DNA of 64,000 nucleotides from Clostridia bacterium (GCA_017621495.1 JAGATB010000007.1:1-64000); one strand, 5' to 3'; positions 26,286-35,657 are shown, counted from the first letter of the stretch. Translations and numbers: made by a program. The notes: generated from the sequence alone by a model not told the origin.

Positions 26286-27686
26286 ATGCTTGAAACAATC
26301 GTATCAAACATAAGCAATGCTCTCTACAGCTACATACTCATTATTATACTTGTAGCGGGCAGCTTATATTTTTCCATTCGTACCAAATTTGTGCAGTTTC
26401 GTCTGTTTGGCGAGCAGCTGAGGGCCGTTACCGAGAAGCCGGGAGAGAAAGGCGGAGTATCGTCATTCCAGGCACTCATGGTATCTACTGCTTCCAGAGT
26501 GGGTACCGGCAATATCATAGGTGTATCTACCGCCATATGTATAGGCGGCTTCGGCTCCGTATTCTGGATGTGGATTATAGCGCTGCTGGGCAGTGCATCT
26601 GCATTTGCAGAGAGCACACTGGCTCAGATATATAAGAAACGAGGCCCCGATGAGAGCTACGGCGGACCTGCGTACTACATAGAAGCAGCATTAAAAAGCA
26701 GACCCCTGGCGCTGGTATTCTCGGTATTTCTCATACTCACCTACGGATTTGGCTTCAATATGCTGGCATCCTACAACCTGCAGTCCACATTTGAGCCCTA
26801 CCCCTTCTACAATGCCGAGACATCACCATGGATAATCGGTGCCATACTGGCGCTGATTGTAGGTTACTGCCTTATAGGCGGCGGCAAACGCATTATCAAG
26901 GTCACCAGTCTGCTGGTACCTGTGATGGGTATAGCATACATCCTTGTAGCGGTGCTTGTAGTGCTTATTAATTACAAGCTGCTTCCCGATATTTTCAGCC
27001 GTATATTCGAGGAGGCATTTGACCTTAGTGCAATATTCGGAGGTTTCTCCGGTTCATGTGTGATGTACGGCATCAAGAGGGGCTTATTCAGCAATGAAGC
27101 CGGTGTGGGCTCTGCGCCCAACGCCTCTGCTTCTGCGGATGTCAAGCACCCCGCCAAGCAGGGTCTGGTACAGGTGCTGTCAGTATTTATAGACACCATC
27201 CTCGTGTGCACGGCTACTGCATTTCTGTGCATGTGCTCCGGTATAGAGCCGACTGCAGAAATATCCGGTGCACCCTATGTGCAGGCATCCCTACTCAAAA
27301 CCCTCGGTGAGTTCGGCCCTGTATTCATCACTGTTGCTATGATTTTGTTTGCATTTACCACCCTTTTGGGCAATCTCTACTACGTAGATAAATGCCTTTT
27401 CTATATGATAGGTCACGTACCCGGCAAAAAGACACAGCTTGCATCCCATATAATTGCATCTCTTGTTATATTCATAGGCGCAGGCTTAAGTGCTGACCTT
27501 CTGTGGAATATCGCTGACATCACCATGGGCGGTATGACCATCATCAACATGCCTGTAATTATTATACTGAGTAAATACGTAGTCCGCACCCTCAAAGACT
27601 ACGACAAACAGCGCAAAGAAGGCAAAGAACCTATATTCCATGCAAAGGATATAGGTCTGCCTCATGATGTGGATTATTGGAAATAA
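26286..27686 (+). CDS. Alanine/glycine:sodium symporter (AGCS family)
   Basis: A 466-residue inner-membrane transporter importing alanine or glycine with Na+. About 11 hydrophobic segments are visible. Signatures are FQALMVSTASRVGTGNIIGV near residue 60, GGPAYYIE near residue 125, and GIKRGLFSNEAGVGSAPNASA near residue 265, all standard for AGCS. It has a strong promoter and is followed after 21 bases by azlC, so the downstream genes may share its transcript. Which amino acid is preferred cannot be read from sequence. Confidence 0.95.
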   Translation: MLETIVSNISNALYSYILIIILVAGSLYFSIRTKFVQFRLFGEQLRAVTEKPGEKGGVSSFQALMVSTASRVGTGNIIGVSTAICIGGFGSVFWMWIIALLGSASAFAESTLAQIYKKRGPDESYGGPAYYIEAALKSRPLALVFSVFLILTYGFGFNMLASYNLQSTFEPYPFYNAETSPWIIGAILALIVGYCLIGGGKRIIKVTSLLVPVMGIAYILVAVLVVLINYKLLPDIFSRIFEEAFDLSAIFGGFSGSCVMYGIKRGLFSNEAGVGSAPNASASADVKHPAKQGLVQVLSVFIDTILVCTATAFLCMCSGIEPTAEISGAPYVQASLLKTLGEFGPVFITVAMILFAFTTLLGNLYYVDKCLFYMIGHVPGKKTQLASHIIASLVIFIGAGLSADLLWNIADITMGGMTIINMPVIIILSKYVVRTLKDYDKQRKEGKEPIFHAKDIGLPHDVDYWK

Positions 27687-27707
27687 ATTTTACAGGAAGC
27701 GAAACTC

Positions 27708-28427
27708 ATGCAAATACAAAAGAACACTTTTTTAAAAGGAATAATAGACGGTATACCCATATGCCTGGGGTACCTTTCGGTATCATTTGCATTTGGTATA
27801 TTCTCGGTAGAGAGCGGGCTTAGTATATTGGAAGCTGTGCTCATATCCATGACCAATGTAACCTCCGCAGGTCAGCTGGCGGCAGTGCCCATTATAACCG
27901 GCGGAGGGGCATTTCTTGAGCTGGCGGCAACCCAGCTTGTAATTAATCTTCGCTATGCGCTTATGTCTGTGTCATTATCCCAAAAGCTTCACCCCAATGT
28001 GCGGCTATTTGACAGGTTTATAATCTCATTTGTAAACACAGACGAGGTATTCGCAGTGGCATCCTCCAACACCGGAGAAGTAAAACGCAATTACCTCTAC
28101 GGACTTATACTCACCCCTTACCTGGGCTGGGCATCCGGTACTCTACTGGGGGCAGTAGCCGGCAATATACTCCCGGCTATAGTAATCTCATCACTGGGTG
28201 TTGCCATATATGCCATGTTTGTGGCGATAGTGGTGCCGGAAGCTAAGAAACGTTCCTGTACGGCTATGTGCGTGGTATTCGCCATAGCACTTAGCTGTGT
28301 TTTTAAGTACACTCCCCTGCTATGCCACATACCCCAAGGCTTTGTGATAATAATTTGTGCAGTGGCGGCAAGTGCACTTTTTGCGGCAGTAATGCCCATA
28401 CCACAGCCGGAAAGCGAGGATATATAG
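27708..28427 (+). CDS. azlC: AzlC-family branched-chain amino acid exporter, large subunit
   Basis: A 239-residue membrane protein with the AzlC signatures FLKGIIDGIPICLGYLSVSFAFG at the N-terminus and ATQLVINLRYALMSVSLSQKL near residue 85. AzlC and AzlD form a two-subunit exporter for branched-chain amino acids and analogues. AzlD follows after one base, as is usual. An AGGAAG ribosome site lies about 10 bases before ATG. Confidence 0.93.
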   Translation: MQIQKNTFLKGIIDGIPICLGYLSVSFAFGIFSVESGLSILEAVLISMTNVTSAGQLAAVPIITGGGAFLELAATQLVINLRYALMSVSLSQKLHPNVRLFDRFIISFVNTDEVFAVASSNTGEVKRNYLYGLILTPYLGWASGTLLGAVAGNILPAIVISSLGVAIYAMFVAIVVPEAKKRSCTAMCVVFAIALSCVFKYTPLLCHIPQGFVIIICAVAASALFAAVMPIPQPESEDI

Positions 28428-28428
28428 C

Positions 28429-28734
28429 ATGACACCAAACTTCTTTCTATATCTTCTTACGGCGGCGGGTGTTACATACCTCATACGTATGCTGCCTCTG
28501 GTGCTTGTAAAAAAGAAAATTCAAAACCGCTTCCTGCTGTCATTCCTGTACTACATACCATACGCAGTACTGTCGGTAATGACCATACCTGCCATATTCT
28601 ACGCTACCGAACACACACTCACAGCTGTGGCAGGCTTTGCGGTGGCTTTGCTGCTGGCATACAGACAAAAAAGCCTGGTAACAGTAGCGGCATTTTCCTG
28701 TGCGGCGGTATTGATATGCGAACTTTTGTTATAA
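28429..28734 (+). CDS. azlD: AzlD-family branched-chain amino acid exporter, small subunit
   Basis: A 101-residue membrane protein with about four hydrophobic segments and the AzlD pattern VTYLIRMLPLVLVKKKI followed by FLYYIPYAVLSVMTIPAIFY. It is the partner of the AzlC protein encoded one base upstream. Length is typical. The next gene is separated by 90 bases that contain a palindromic repeat copy. Confidence 0.92.
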   Translation: MTPNFFLYLLTAAGVTYLIRMLPLVLVKKKIQNRFLLSFLYYIPYAVLSVMTIPAIFYATEHTLTAVAGFAVALLLAYRQKSLVTVAAFSCAAVLICELLL

Positions 28735-28757
28735 TAATTGCAATTAACCATAATCAC

Positions 28758-28787
28758 GGCACATCCTAAAGGCTGTGCCCTACAATT
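28758..28787. repeat. Palindromic intergenic repeat, copy R2
   Basis: Thirty bases identical to 10731-10761 core of R1, including the CCT-AAA-AGG centre and the TGTGCCCTACAATT end. The left TTGTAGG end is replaced by CAC, so the outer stem is shorter. It lies between azlD and the MATE gene. Confidence 0.8.
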
Positions 28788-28824
28788 CCCGATAAAATCA
28801 GTTATAATACAGAGGAAATTCAAA

Positions 28825-30159
28825 ATGACAGAAACAGACTTATACTATCAAAAAATGACCCAAACACCCGTGGCAAAGCTTGTGATAACTCTGGGCATAC
28901 CCACCACCATCTCCATGCTGATTACCAATATATACAACATGGCAGACACATACTTCGTGGGTACCCTGGGCGAAAGTCCCCAGGCGGCTACGGGCATACT
29001 CTTTACCCTGCAAGCCATCATTCAGGCGATAGCCTTTATGATAGGGCAGGGCTCCGGTACCATGGTATCAAAGGGTCTGGCAGATAAAAATCAATCCGAA
29101 GCCTCGGAGTACGTATCCACGGGATTTTTCACCGGAGGTGCACTGGGGCTTGCTCTATGCGTATTCGGGCTCATATTTTTAAAGCATTTCATGCAGCTAT
29201 TGGGCAGCACACGGACCATACTGCCATATGCCTGTGATTACGGTATGTGGGTGCTCATAGCCTGTCCGTTTATGGTGTGCTCCCTGGTACTGAACAACTG
29301 CCTCAGATATGAAGGCAAAGCCTTCTACTCCATGATAGGTCTCACCACCGGCGGTATACTAAACATCTTCGGTGACTGGTTGCTGGTACCAAGATATGGT
29401 GTATTCGGAGCAGGACTGTCTACAGCGGTATCCCAGATAATAAGCTTCGGTATACTTATGTATTTTCACAACAAGCTGGCTCAAGGACACATATCCGTAA
29501 AGCTCATAAGCAAAAAATCCAGAGTGTATCTGAATATAATAAGAGTAGGTATCCCCGCTATGATACGTCAGGGGCTTACCTCCATATCTCACGGACTTCT
29601 CAACAACCTCACCAAACCCTTCGGCGATGCGGCAATAGCAGCTATGAGTGTGGTGAATCGTTTCTCGTCATTTGTTATGTGTGTAGGACTGGGTATAGGT
29701 CAGGGCTTCCAGCCTGTGGCTTCATTTAACTATCAGGCTAAGAGATACTCCCGTGTCAAAAAAGGTCTCGTAGTCACCATGACTGTGGGATTCGTCATGG
29801 TGAGCCTGCTTGCCGTACCGGGATTTATATTTGCAGACAAGGTAGTGTATGCATTTCAAAAAAGTCAAAAAGTAGTGGATATAGGCGCCTACGCACTCAG
29901 GTGGGCTACGGTGGGGGTTATGTTTCTGCCGCTGTCTGTACCGGTAAATATGCTGTATCAGAGCATACGCAAGGCAGCTCTGTCGTCATTTCTGTCACTG
30001 ATGCGCTCGGGGCTGGCTTTCATACCCACACTTATTATAACCACACATTATATGGGAATTACCGGAATACAAATCTCCCAGCCGATTGCAGATATGCTCA
30101 CGGGGCTTATAAGCATACCGTTTAGCATGTATTTCCTCTTTAAAACAAAGGATGAATAA
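28825..30159 (+). CDS. MATE-family multidrug exporter
   Basis: A 444-residue inner-membrane antiporter with 12 hydrophobic segments in two halves. The first half has LGIPTTISMLITNIYNMADTYFVG near residue 22, typical of the bacterial DinF/NorM-like MATE proteins, and the second half has IGQGFQPVASFNYQAKRY near residue 290, a strong family signature. ATG 28825 has an AGAGGA site 8 bases upstream; the longer frame from 28738 runs through the R2 repeat and is discarded. It probably exports cationic or other toxic compounds with Na+ or H+; the substrate is unknown. Confidence 0.94.
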   Translation: MTETDLYYQKMTQTPVAKLVITLGIPTTISMLITNIYNMADTYFVGTLGESPQAATGILFTLQAIIQAIAFMIGQGSGTMVSKGLADKNQSEASEYVSTGFFTGGALGLALCVFGLIFLKHFMQLLGSTRTILPYACDYGMWVLIACPFMVCSLVLNNCLRYEGKAFYSMIGLTTGGILNIFGDWLLVPRYGVFGAGLSTAVSQIISFGILMYFHNKLAQGHISVKLISKKSRVYLNIIRVGIPAMIRQGLTSISHGLLNNLTKPFGDAAIAAMSVVNRFSSFVMCVGLGIGQGFQPVASFNYQAKRYSRVKKGLVVTMTVGFVMVSLLAVPGFIFADKVVYAFQKSQKVVDIGAYALRWATVGVMFLPLSVPVNMLYQSIRKAALSSFLSLMRSGLAFIPTLIITTHYMGITGIQISQPIADMLTGLISIPFSMYFLFKTKDE

Positions 30160-30176
30160 TCAATTACCTATTCATA

Positions 30177-30277
30177 AAAAGGAACTGTAAAAAAGTCAAA
30201 ATCGCACTTCATCCGGTGGCATTGTAGGGAATGGCGCTTGCCGACATTCCGAAATTGACTTTTTTACAGTTCCTTTT
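30177..30277. terminator. Long inverted repeat between convergent genes, with repeat copy R3 in its loop
   Basis: Perfect 23-base arms at 30177-30199 and 30255-30277 (AAAAGGAACTGTAAAAAAGTCAA and its complement, quoted in halves: AAAAGGAACTG / TAAAAAAGTCAA) enclose a 55-base loop that carries repeat R3. It sits between the MATE gene and the convergent GH110 gene and is followed by T-rich DNA on both sides, so it probably ends both transcripts. Confidence 0.75.
30221..30254 (+). repeat. Intergenic repeat with TTGTAGGG end, copy R3
   Basis: Thirty-four bases starting ATTGTAGGGAATGGC and ending ACATTCCGAAA. An exact inverted copy occurs at 52304-52337. GGAATG/CATTCC arms make a hairpin. It fills most of the loop of the 30177-30277 inverted repeat. 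Confidence 0.9.
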
Positions 30278-30283
30278 CTAAAT

Positions 30284-31876
30284 TTATTCTATAATACAAT
30301 CATAACATTCTGTAAGTGTAACGGGATTACTTAGCAGACCCTTTGGTTTAAAGGTGTCTGTTTTTATAACCTTATTATTCCTAAAAACAATCTTTTCGGC
30401 ACAATTCGCCCACAGCAAAGGTATATCGAACGTCTGAAAAAGGTTGTCTTCTATGCAAATATTTTTATGCACTGCGCCTTGGGGATGCTTCACCTCAGGT
30501 GCAATATCAATAACCGCCTGACCCCACCTTGAATTGGCATTTAAATCAATGAACTTGTTATTACGTATGGTAACGTCCTTTACGCATCCGGACTCAAACC
30601 AAAAATTGCAGTCACCGGAAATACGAATTGCCGCACCGGATCTTTCAAAACAGTTATTCTCTATTAATACCTTACCTCGTGTCGTAATCAATAATCCGCG
30701 TGCACGGTTTTTACCAAAATAGCAGTCTCTTACCGTCAAATCCGGCGTATGAGATACATTTTCCAGATAATCACCGATTTTCACCGAGGGTTTATTATTC
30801 ATGACCAGTTTAATCAGATTATCACTGCACATTTGAGAGGATATTATCTCATTGCCTCCGTAGGATAGCAAGGTTTGGCAATCTATGTATTCCACCTTGT
30901 CTCCACGCTCAAATATCAGCATGCCCAACGCCTGATAGTGTCTGAGCTTTACATACACAATATTACCCTCCACATTGGAAACCTGAGCATATATTCCGTG
31001 ACAATTCAAAAAATCATCCATTTGTTTTTCAATATGGCACTTCTCCACCAATATATTACCGCTGCATTCAACAAAATGCACTCCGTCAGCATATGCACTG
31101 ACGAAACGTTTATCCGATGGTACAATCTTTAATTTGTGTATATGTATATCTTGAGAAAGCTGTGCCAGAATTCCCATTCCCAAACAGTGATGTATAGTTA
31201 CCCCATCAATTTTTATATTATTGCTTTTGTTTATAAAAATCCCGGGAGCAAAACGTTCTCCCAATCTGAAAAACATGTAATTACCTTTACGGGGAACAAC
31301 GTCAAACTTATGTTTGATACGCAGGATACCTTCCGATATTTCATCCGCAGAGCTATGGGTGAAGTAGTCACGGTCATTGGTTCCGTATTCTATACATTCC
31401 AACTCGGAGTTAAATTCAAGTGCGTTATTATACATGAATTCATATTCTCCATCGATACTAAACAGCGGTATATCCTCACGCATTCTGTAGGGGGTGTTTT
31501 CCCACAATTTAATATCACAAAACCTCTCCGAAGCATCGACAACTGTGGAATGAACATATGCAGTGACAGGGAAATTAACAGAGAAATTACGCAGTTCAAC
31601 ATTTGCGGAGTGATCTACAGATATTGGCAGCATGATTCCATGAAACACAAAATCCGAACCATTGCCGTCAATGACTATCTTATCAACATCCTCTATTTGA
31701 ATTCCTACATGTTTAACTCCGTCGTTATCATGGTTAGAGATGCAGCTAAACCTTTCTATGCCTTGATTCTGATAAAAATGGTATTCTCCCTTTTCAAAAA
31801 CAATCTCTCTTTCACCCTGTTCTATTGCCTGCAGGACAGCTGATGTAACATTTGAGCATGTACGCTTTATTAACAT
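30284..31876 (-). CDS. GH110-like alpha-1,3-galactosidase (cytoplasmic, parallel beta-helix)
   Basis: A 530-residue protein without a signal peptide. Many short repeats of beta-helix type run from about residue 70 to the end (for example VTIRNNKFIDLN and ICIEDNLFQTFD). The pattern ADGVHF followed after 23 residues by QMDDFLNCHG places three acids at Asp264, Asp287 and Asp288. That spacing matches the three catalytic Asp of characterised GH110 enzymes as I remember them, which remove terminal alpha-1,3-linked galactose by an inverting mechanism. It is the last gene of the eleven-gene glycan locus, 26 bases after the SGNH gene. Because it lacks a signal it should act on imported oligosaccharides. 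Another beta-helix hydrolase family remains possible; the triad is the main reason for this call. Confidence 0.78.
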   Translation of the reverse strand: MLIKRTCSNVTSAVLQAIEQGEREIVFEKGEYHFYQNQGIERFSCISNHDNDGVKHVGIQIEDVDKIVIDGNGSDFVFHGIMLPISVDHSANVELRNFSVNFPVTAYVHSTVVDASERFCDIKLWENTPYRMREDIPLFSIDGEYEFMYNNALEFNSELECIEYGTNDRDYFTHSSADEISEGILRIKHKFDVVPRKGNYMFFRLGERFAPGIFINKSNNIKIDGVTIHHCLGMGILAQLSQDIHIHKLKIVPSDKRFVSAYADGVHFVECSGNILVEKCHIEKQMDDFLNCHGIYAQVSNVEGNIVYVKLRHYQALGMLIFERGDKVEYIDCQTLLSYGGNEIISSQMCSDNLIKLVMNNKPSVKIGDYLENVSHTPDLTVRDCYFGKNRARGLLITTRGKVLIENNCFERSGAAIRISGDCNFWFESGCVKDVTIRNNKFIDLNANSRWGQAVIDIAPEVKHPQGAVHKNICIEDNLFQTFDIPLLWANCAEKIVFRNNKVIKTDTFKPKGLLSNPVTLTECYDCIIE

Positions 31877-31902
31877 GTTGCCTCCTCAAAACTAATAATA
31901 TA

Positions 31903-32520
31903 TTAATCAATCGAACGAATAGCACCTGCAATGAATGCAGCCTGAAGCTTGCGAACCTCATAATTGAAATGTGCATAATCAAGATACTTCTCTCCGGTCA
32001 GATTTTCAACAAAGTTATATAAGTCAATAACCGGTGAATCATATTTTTTTGCTGTTTTAACAGCCACCTCATTATATAAACAAACGTCCGAGTTATATCT
32101 CTTTACTCCGGCAGGAATAATCTCAACATTATGAGCTTTCTCCAGAACAGGCGTGGTAGTTATAAACACGCACTTGATACCATGGGACTGCATAATCTTA
32201 TAAACAGAATTTATGTTTTCTTCATACTTATCTACAGTCACCTGGTAGTTTTCCTCGGGTACTACACGCTTTATATCATGCAGTCCACAGTTAAACACAA
32301 GCAAATCAAAATCTAACAAATCCTTTTTTTCCAGTTCCTTAATATAATCTAACACTCTTGAACTGTCTCCACCATTGCCGCCAACAGGCTTATCAATATC
32401 CTGCAGGGCTTCCTTCTCTCCCGGTCTTGATTGTATGTCATATTCATCTGCAAGGTAGCCTTTTAAATTAGGACCGTAATGTAGGTTTATGCTGTCTCCC
32501 AATAAAAGCATCTTTTTCAT
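31903..32520 (-). CDS. Cytoplasmic SGNH hydrolase of the glycan locus
   Basis: A protein of about 205 residues without signal peptide. SGNH blocks are LLLGDSINLHYG at the N-terminus (Ser nucleophile), a Gly-rich GGNGGDSSRV segment near residue 48, FNCGLHDIK in place of GxND, and DYAHFNYE near the C-terminus (Asp-His). It is probably a carbohydrate esterase that removes acetyl groups from imported sugars, inferred from its place between the binding lipoprotein and the GH110 gene. ATG 32520 is chosen with a GGAG site 8 bases upstream; the TTG six bases earlier is too close. The hairpin at 32550-32589 separates it from the binding-protein gene. Confidence 0.8.
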   Translation of the reverse strand: MKKMLLLGDSINLHYGPNLKGYLADEYDIQSRPGEKEALQDIDKPVGGNGGDSSRVLDYIKELEKKDLLDFDLLVFNCGLHDIKRVVPEENYQVTVDKYEENINSVYKIMQSHGIKCVFITTTPVLEKAHNVEIIPAGVKRYNSDVCLYNEVAVKTAKKYDSPVIDLYNFVENLTGEKYLDYAHFNYEVRKLQAAFIAGAIRSID

Positions 32521-32549
32521 AGTCAAATCTCCTCAGTGTTAATACTACG

Positions 32550-32589
32550 GCAACAAAACCACTGCCAAATCGGCATATGGTTTTGTTGC
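32550..32589 (-). terminator. Intercistronic hairpin after the binding-protein gene
   Basis: Perfect 12-base arms GCAACAAAACCA (32550-32561) and TGGTTTTGTTGC (32578-32589) with an inner TGCC/GGCA stem. No T-run follows on the minus strand. Such hairpins after binding-protein genes often stabilise the upstream mRNA or partly end transcription. Confidence 0.65.
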
Positions 32590-32618
32590 ACAGAACATCT
32601 ATTTTGTCATCAATACTA

Positions 32619-33902
32619 TTAGTACTCTCCCTTGAGAACCTTAGAAACAACAGAATCCAACTCCTTGATACCATCGTTGAATCCTACCAGTCCGTTTCTC
32701 ATCTGAGTAATAATCTCGTCAGCCTTTGGTCTCCATTCTTCGTAAGTACCGTTTTCATATATTGTTGTTCCGTGTTTTTCCAATCCGGAATAGAAAGCCG
32801 ACAAGTTCTCAGGTCCGTTATACTCCATCTGCTCCATATATTCGATAGCAGTCTTTTTCACCTGAATACCATCCAGACCGGATTCTGTCATGATTTTTTG
32901 CGCTTCATCGCTCATGTAATATTTTATCCAGGTCCAAGCGGCTTCTTGTTCTTCTTCTGTAGCGGTAGAGCTTACTACCCAAAGATTGGGCACATATACA
33001 CAAGGTCTCTTGCCGTCAACACCATAGGGCATTATCTGTGCATTGTATCTGAAGCCCTCGGGAGCATTGTTTTCAATAACAGGTATCATGGAATGAAGTG
33101 CTATATACATACCTATCTTACCTGTATAGAATGCTGCCGTACCTCCCTGTGCAGCACTCCACTCTGCATCGGGTGCAATACCGTCTTTAACACAGTCAAC
33201 ATATTTCTTTAATCCGGATACTGTCTTTTTATCCTTAAACATAGATTTGGTTCTGGTTTCATCAAGAGGAGCTCCGCCCTCTGCCAAAACAAAGGGAAGC
33301 CATCCGGTAGAAATGTTTGTACCAAGCATCAGACCGTACTGGTCGACTTCTCCATCCGAATCCAAATCCTTTGTCAATTTCTTCGCCATTTTGATCATAT
33401 CATCAAATGTCCATGATTCATCAGGATACTCAAGACCGGCTTCATCAAAAATCTCTTCGTTATAATATATAGCCAGAGTATTTAAACCGTGAGGTATACC
33501 CCACAAATGACCTTCTGCATCCTGACCGGCATATAGAGCTGAGCTGTAGTCATCTGCATTTAAATCCGATTTTACTCTATCTGCCAAATCAACCGCCATG
33601 CCATTGGCTCCCATATATGCTACATGACCCGAATCCATTATAAATACTGTGGGCGCAGTCTTGGAAGCTGACTGAAGCTTAACCTTTTTCTTAAATTCAC
33701 TCCAGGGGGTTTCATCAATTTCCAGTTCAATTTCCGGATGAGCCTTTTGGAAGTTATCAACAACCTCTTTTGCAGTGATATCATATCCGCTGGGCAGACC
33801 CAGTCTCAGGGTTACCTTATCACTATCCTTTTTATCATTACATCCTGCAAAAATTGAAGCACACATCACAACAATCAATATAATGCTAAATATTCTTTTC
33901 AT
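32619..33902 (-). CDS. Sugar ABC transporter substrate-binding lipoprotein (CUT1 type)
   Basis: A 427-residue family 1 solute-binding protein. The lipoprotein signal ends in lipobox IFAGC near residue 20. Domain features include TLRLGLPSGYD, GIPHGLNTLAIYYNEEIFDEAGL (the typical SBP hinge region near residue 135) and ETSWTFDDM-like TFDDMIKMAKKL. It should capture oligosaccharides released at the surface and deliver them to the two permeases encoded just upstream (32 bases). The ligand is unknown; the GH110 gene suggests alpha-galactosyl oligosaccharides. Confidence 0.93.
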   Translation of the reverse strand: MKRIFSIILIVVMCASIFAGCNDKKDSDKVTLRLGLPSGYDITAKEVVDNFQKAHPEIELEIDETPWSEFKKKVKLQSASKTAPTVFIMDSGHVAYMGANGMAVDLADRVKSDLNADDYSSALYAGQDAEGHLWGIPHGLNTLAIYYNEEIFDEAGLEYPDESWTFDDMIKMAKKLTKDLDSDGEVDQYGLMLGTNISTGWLPFVLAEGGAPLDETRTKSMFKDKKTVSGLKKYVDCVKDGIAPDAEWSAAQGGTAAFYTGKIGMYIALHSMIPVIENNAPEGFRYNAQIMPYGVDGKRPCVYVPNLWVVSSTATEEEQEAAWTWIKYYMSDEAQKIMTESGLDGIQVKKTAIEYMEQMEYNGPENLSAFYSGLEKHGTTIYENGTYEEWRPKADEIITQMRNGLVGFNDGIKELDSVVSKVLKGEY

Positions 33903-33934
33903 ATAAAATCCTCCATTTATAAATCACACATAAT

Positions 33935-34786
33935 TTAACCCTTAACGGCAGCCGATACCATACCCTGCACAAATTGCTTTTGAGCAAAGAAGTAAAGCAC
34001 TACTGCAGGCAGCATAGCAAGTACCGAAGCTGCAATGAGTATCTCTGTATTATTTGTTTCGAACGTACCCTTAAGATACAGAAGCCCTACCGAGATGGTG
34101 TATTTCGACTTTGTAGTCAGGTATATAAGCGGTTGAAACATGTTGTTCCAACTGTTTAAAAATGTCTGTATGGTCACGGTTGCTATAATCGGCTTGGACA
34201 TCGGCATATACACCTGCATAAATATCCTGGGTGGCGAAGCACCGTCCACCAATGCTGCAGAATATATATCCGTAGGTATGCTCAAAAAGTGCTGTCGGAA
34301 TAAAAATGTCATCATAGCCGACCCGAAAAACGACGGCACAATCAGCGGTATGTATGTATCAAGAGCGCCCACATTCTGCCACATGATATAGTGAACAATC
34401 GCTGTGATATTTCCCGGAAGCATCATCGTGCACAAAACAGTGAAAAACAAAACCTGCGACCCCTTGAATTGATAACGTGCAAATCCAAATCCTATGAAAG
34501 AGTTGGATGCAACAGCACCTATAATATTCAGTACAGCTATGAAAAGGCTGTTCAAAAAGTATCTGAACATATTTGCCTTTGCAAATGCTTCAGAATAATT
34601 GCTGAAATAGAACGGTGCCTTAAAAAACCTCGGCGGAGTAATATATGCAAGTCCCGGTCCCTGAAGCGATACCGATAATGCCCATATAAACGGAAATACC
34701 ATAATGACGGTTCCTAAAATGAGTAAACATGTAACAAGTATGTTTGGTACGTTGTTTAAGATTTTATTTTTGTTCCTTTTAAGCAT
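33935..34786 (-). CDS. Sugar ABC transporter permease (MalG/AraQ-like)
   Basis: A 283-residue inner-membrane subunit with about six helices. The EAA loop that contacts the ATPase is DIYSAALVDGASPPRIFMQVYMPMSKP near residue 190, and ATVTIQTFLNSWNNMFQPLIYL follows, as in MalG-type permeases. ATG 34786 has GAGGT 9 bases upstream; the gene overlaps the end of the other permease gene by 8 bases, so translation is coupled. No ATPase gene is found in the locus, so a shared MsmK/MsmX-type ATPase elsewhere is expected. Confidence 0.93.
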   Translation of the reverse strand: MLKRNKNKILNNVPNILVTCLLILGTVIMVFPFIWALSVSLQGPGLAYITPPRFFKAPFYFSNYSEAFAKANMFRYFLNSLFIAVLNIIGAVASNSFIGFGFARYQFKGSQVLFFTVLCTMMLPGNITAIVHYIMWQNVGALDTYIPLIVPSFFGSAMMTFLFRQHFLSIPTDIYSAALVDGASPPRIFMQVYMPMSKPIIATVTIQTFLNSWNNMFQPLIYLTTKSKYTISVGLLYLKGTFETNNTEILIAASVLAMLPAVVLYFFAQKQFVQGMVSAAVKG

Positions 34787-35657
34787 AGTGTACATACCTC
34801 TTTTCCATGCGTTTCTGAATCCATGTCAACACCGCCATTACTATAAACGAAACCCAGGCAATTGACGAGCCGATACCCAATTTATTATATACAAATGCAT
34901 TTTCATAAATTAATGTTCCTACAACCTTAATATTGGCACCGGTATTGGCACTTTGAGCCATGATATAGAACTGGTCAAACACCTGCAATGAGTTAATGAC
35001 ACCTATAACCAGCAGGAAGAATAATGTAGGGCTGAGCAGCGGTACGGTTATGGAAAAGAACTTCCTTACAGGTCCTGCACCGTCCACTTCTGCTGCCTCC
35101 ATAACCTCTGTGCTGATATTCTGGAGTCCTCCCAAAACATAGAGGATGATATACCCTAAGCCCTTCCATGCATTCATCAGTGCTACGCCTACAACAAACT
35201 CAAACCAGTTGCTTGAAAATGTGTATTTAAACGGCCCTATACCCAGGAAAGACAGCAGGTAGTTAAGCACACCGTAGGATGGGTTATATATGTACGACCA
35301 TACAAAGCTTATAGCTACCATGGGCGTAAGCACCGGCAGGAAGTACAACGTCCTGAAAATCCCGGTTCCCTTCATCTTGCGGTTCAATGCTACAGCAAGA
35401 ATACAGCCTAAAAACAATTGCAAAAATTCATTTATAAATCCATACACAAAGACATTTCTGAAGGATGTCCATAAGCTCACATCCGTCAAGACATTTATGT
35501 AATTTCTGAAACCTACCCATTTAGGTGGGTTAAAGAGGTTGTATTCCGTAAATGACAGATATCCGGAAAACAGTACCGATGATAACGTGAATATGCTGAA
35601 GCCGATTATGTACGGTGCTATAAAAAACCAACCCCAAAGCTGATGCTTCTTTGTCAT
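34779..35657 (-). CDS. Sugar ABC transporter permease (MalF/UgpA-like)
   Basis: A 292-residue inner-membrane subunit. It begins with HQLWGWFFIAPYIIGFSIFTL and carries the EAA loop ISTEVMEAAEVDGAGPVRKFFSITVPLLSP near residue 190, typical of UgpA/LacF-type permeases of the CUT1 class. It pairs with the permease encoded at 33935-34786. The SLH protein gene upstream ends 14 bases before it, so transport and surface genes share one transcript. Confidence 0.93.
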   Translation of the reverse strand: MTKKHQLWGWFFIAPYIIGFSIFTLSSVLFSGYLSFTEYNLFNPPKWVGFRNYINVLTDVSLWTSFRNVFVYGFINEFLQLFLGCILAVALNRKMKGTGIFRTLYFLPVLTPMVAISFVWSYIYNPSYGVLNYLLSFLGIGPFKYTFSSNWFEFVVGVALMNAWKGLGYIILYVLGGLQNISTEVMEAAEVDGAGPVRKFFSITVPLLSPTLFFLLVIGVINSLQVFDQFYIMAQSANTGANIKVVGTLIYENAFVYNKLGIGSSIAWVSFIVMAVLTWIQKRMEKRYVHYA

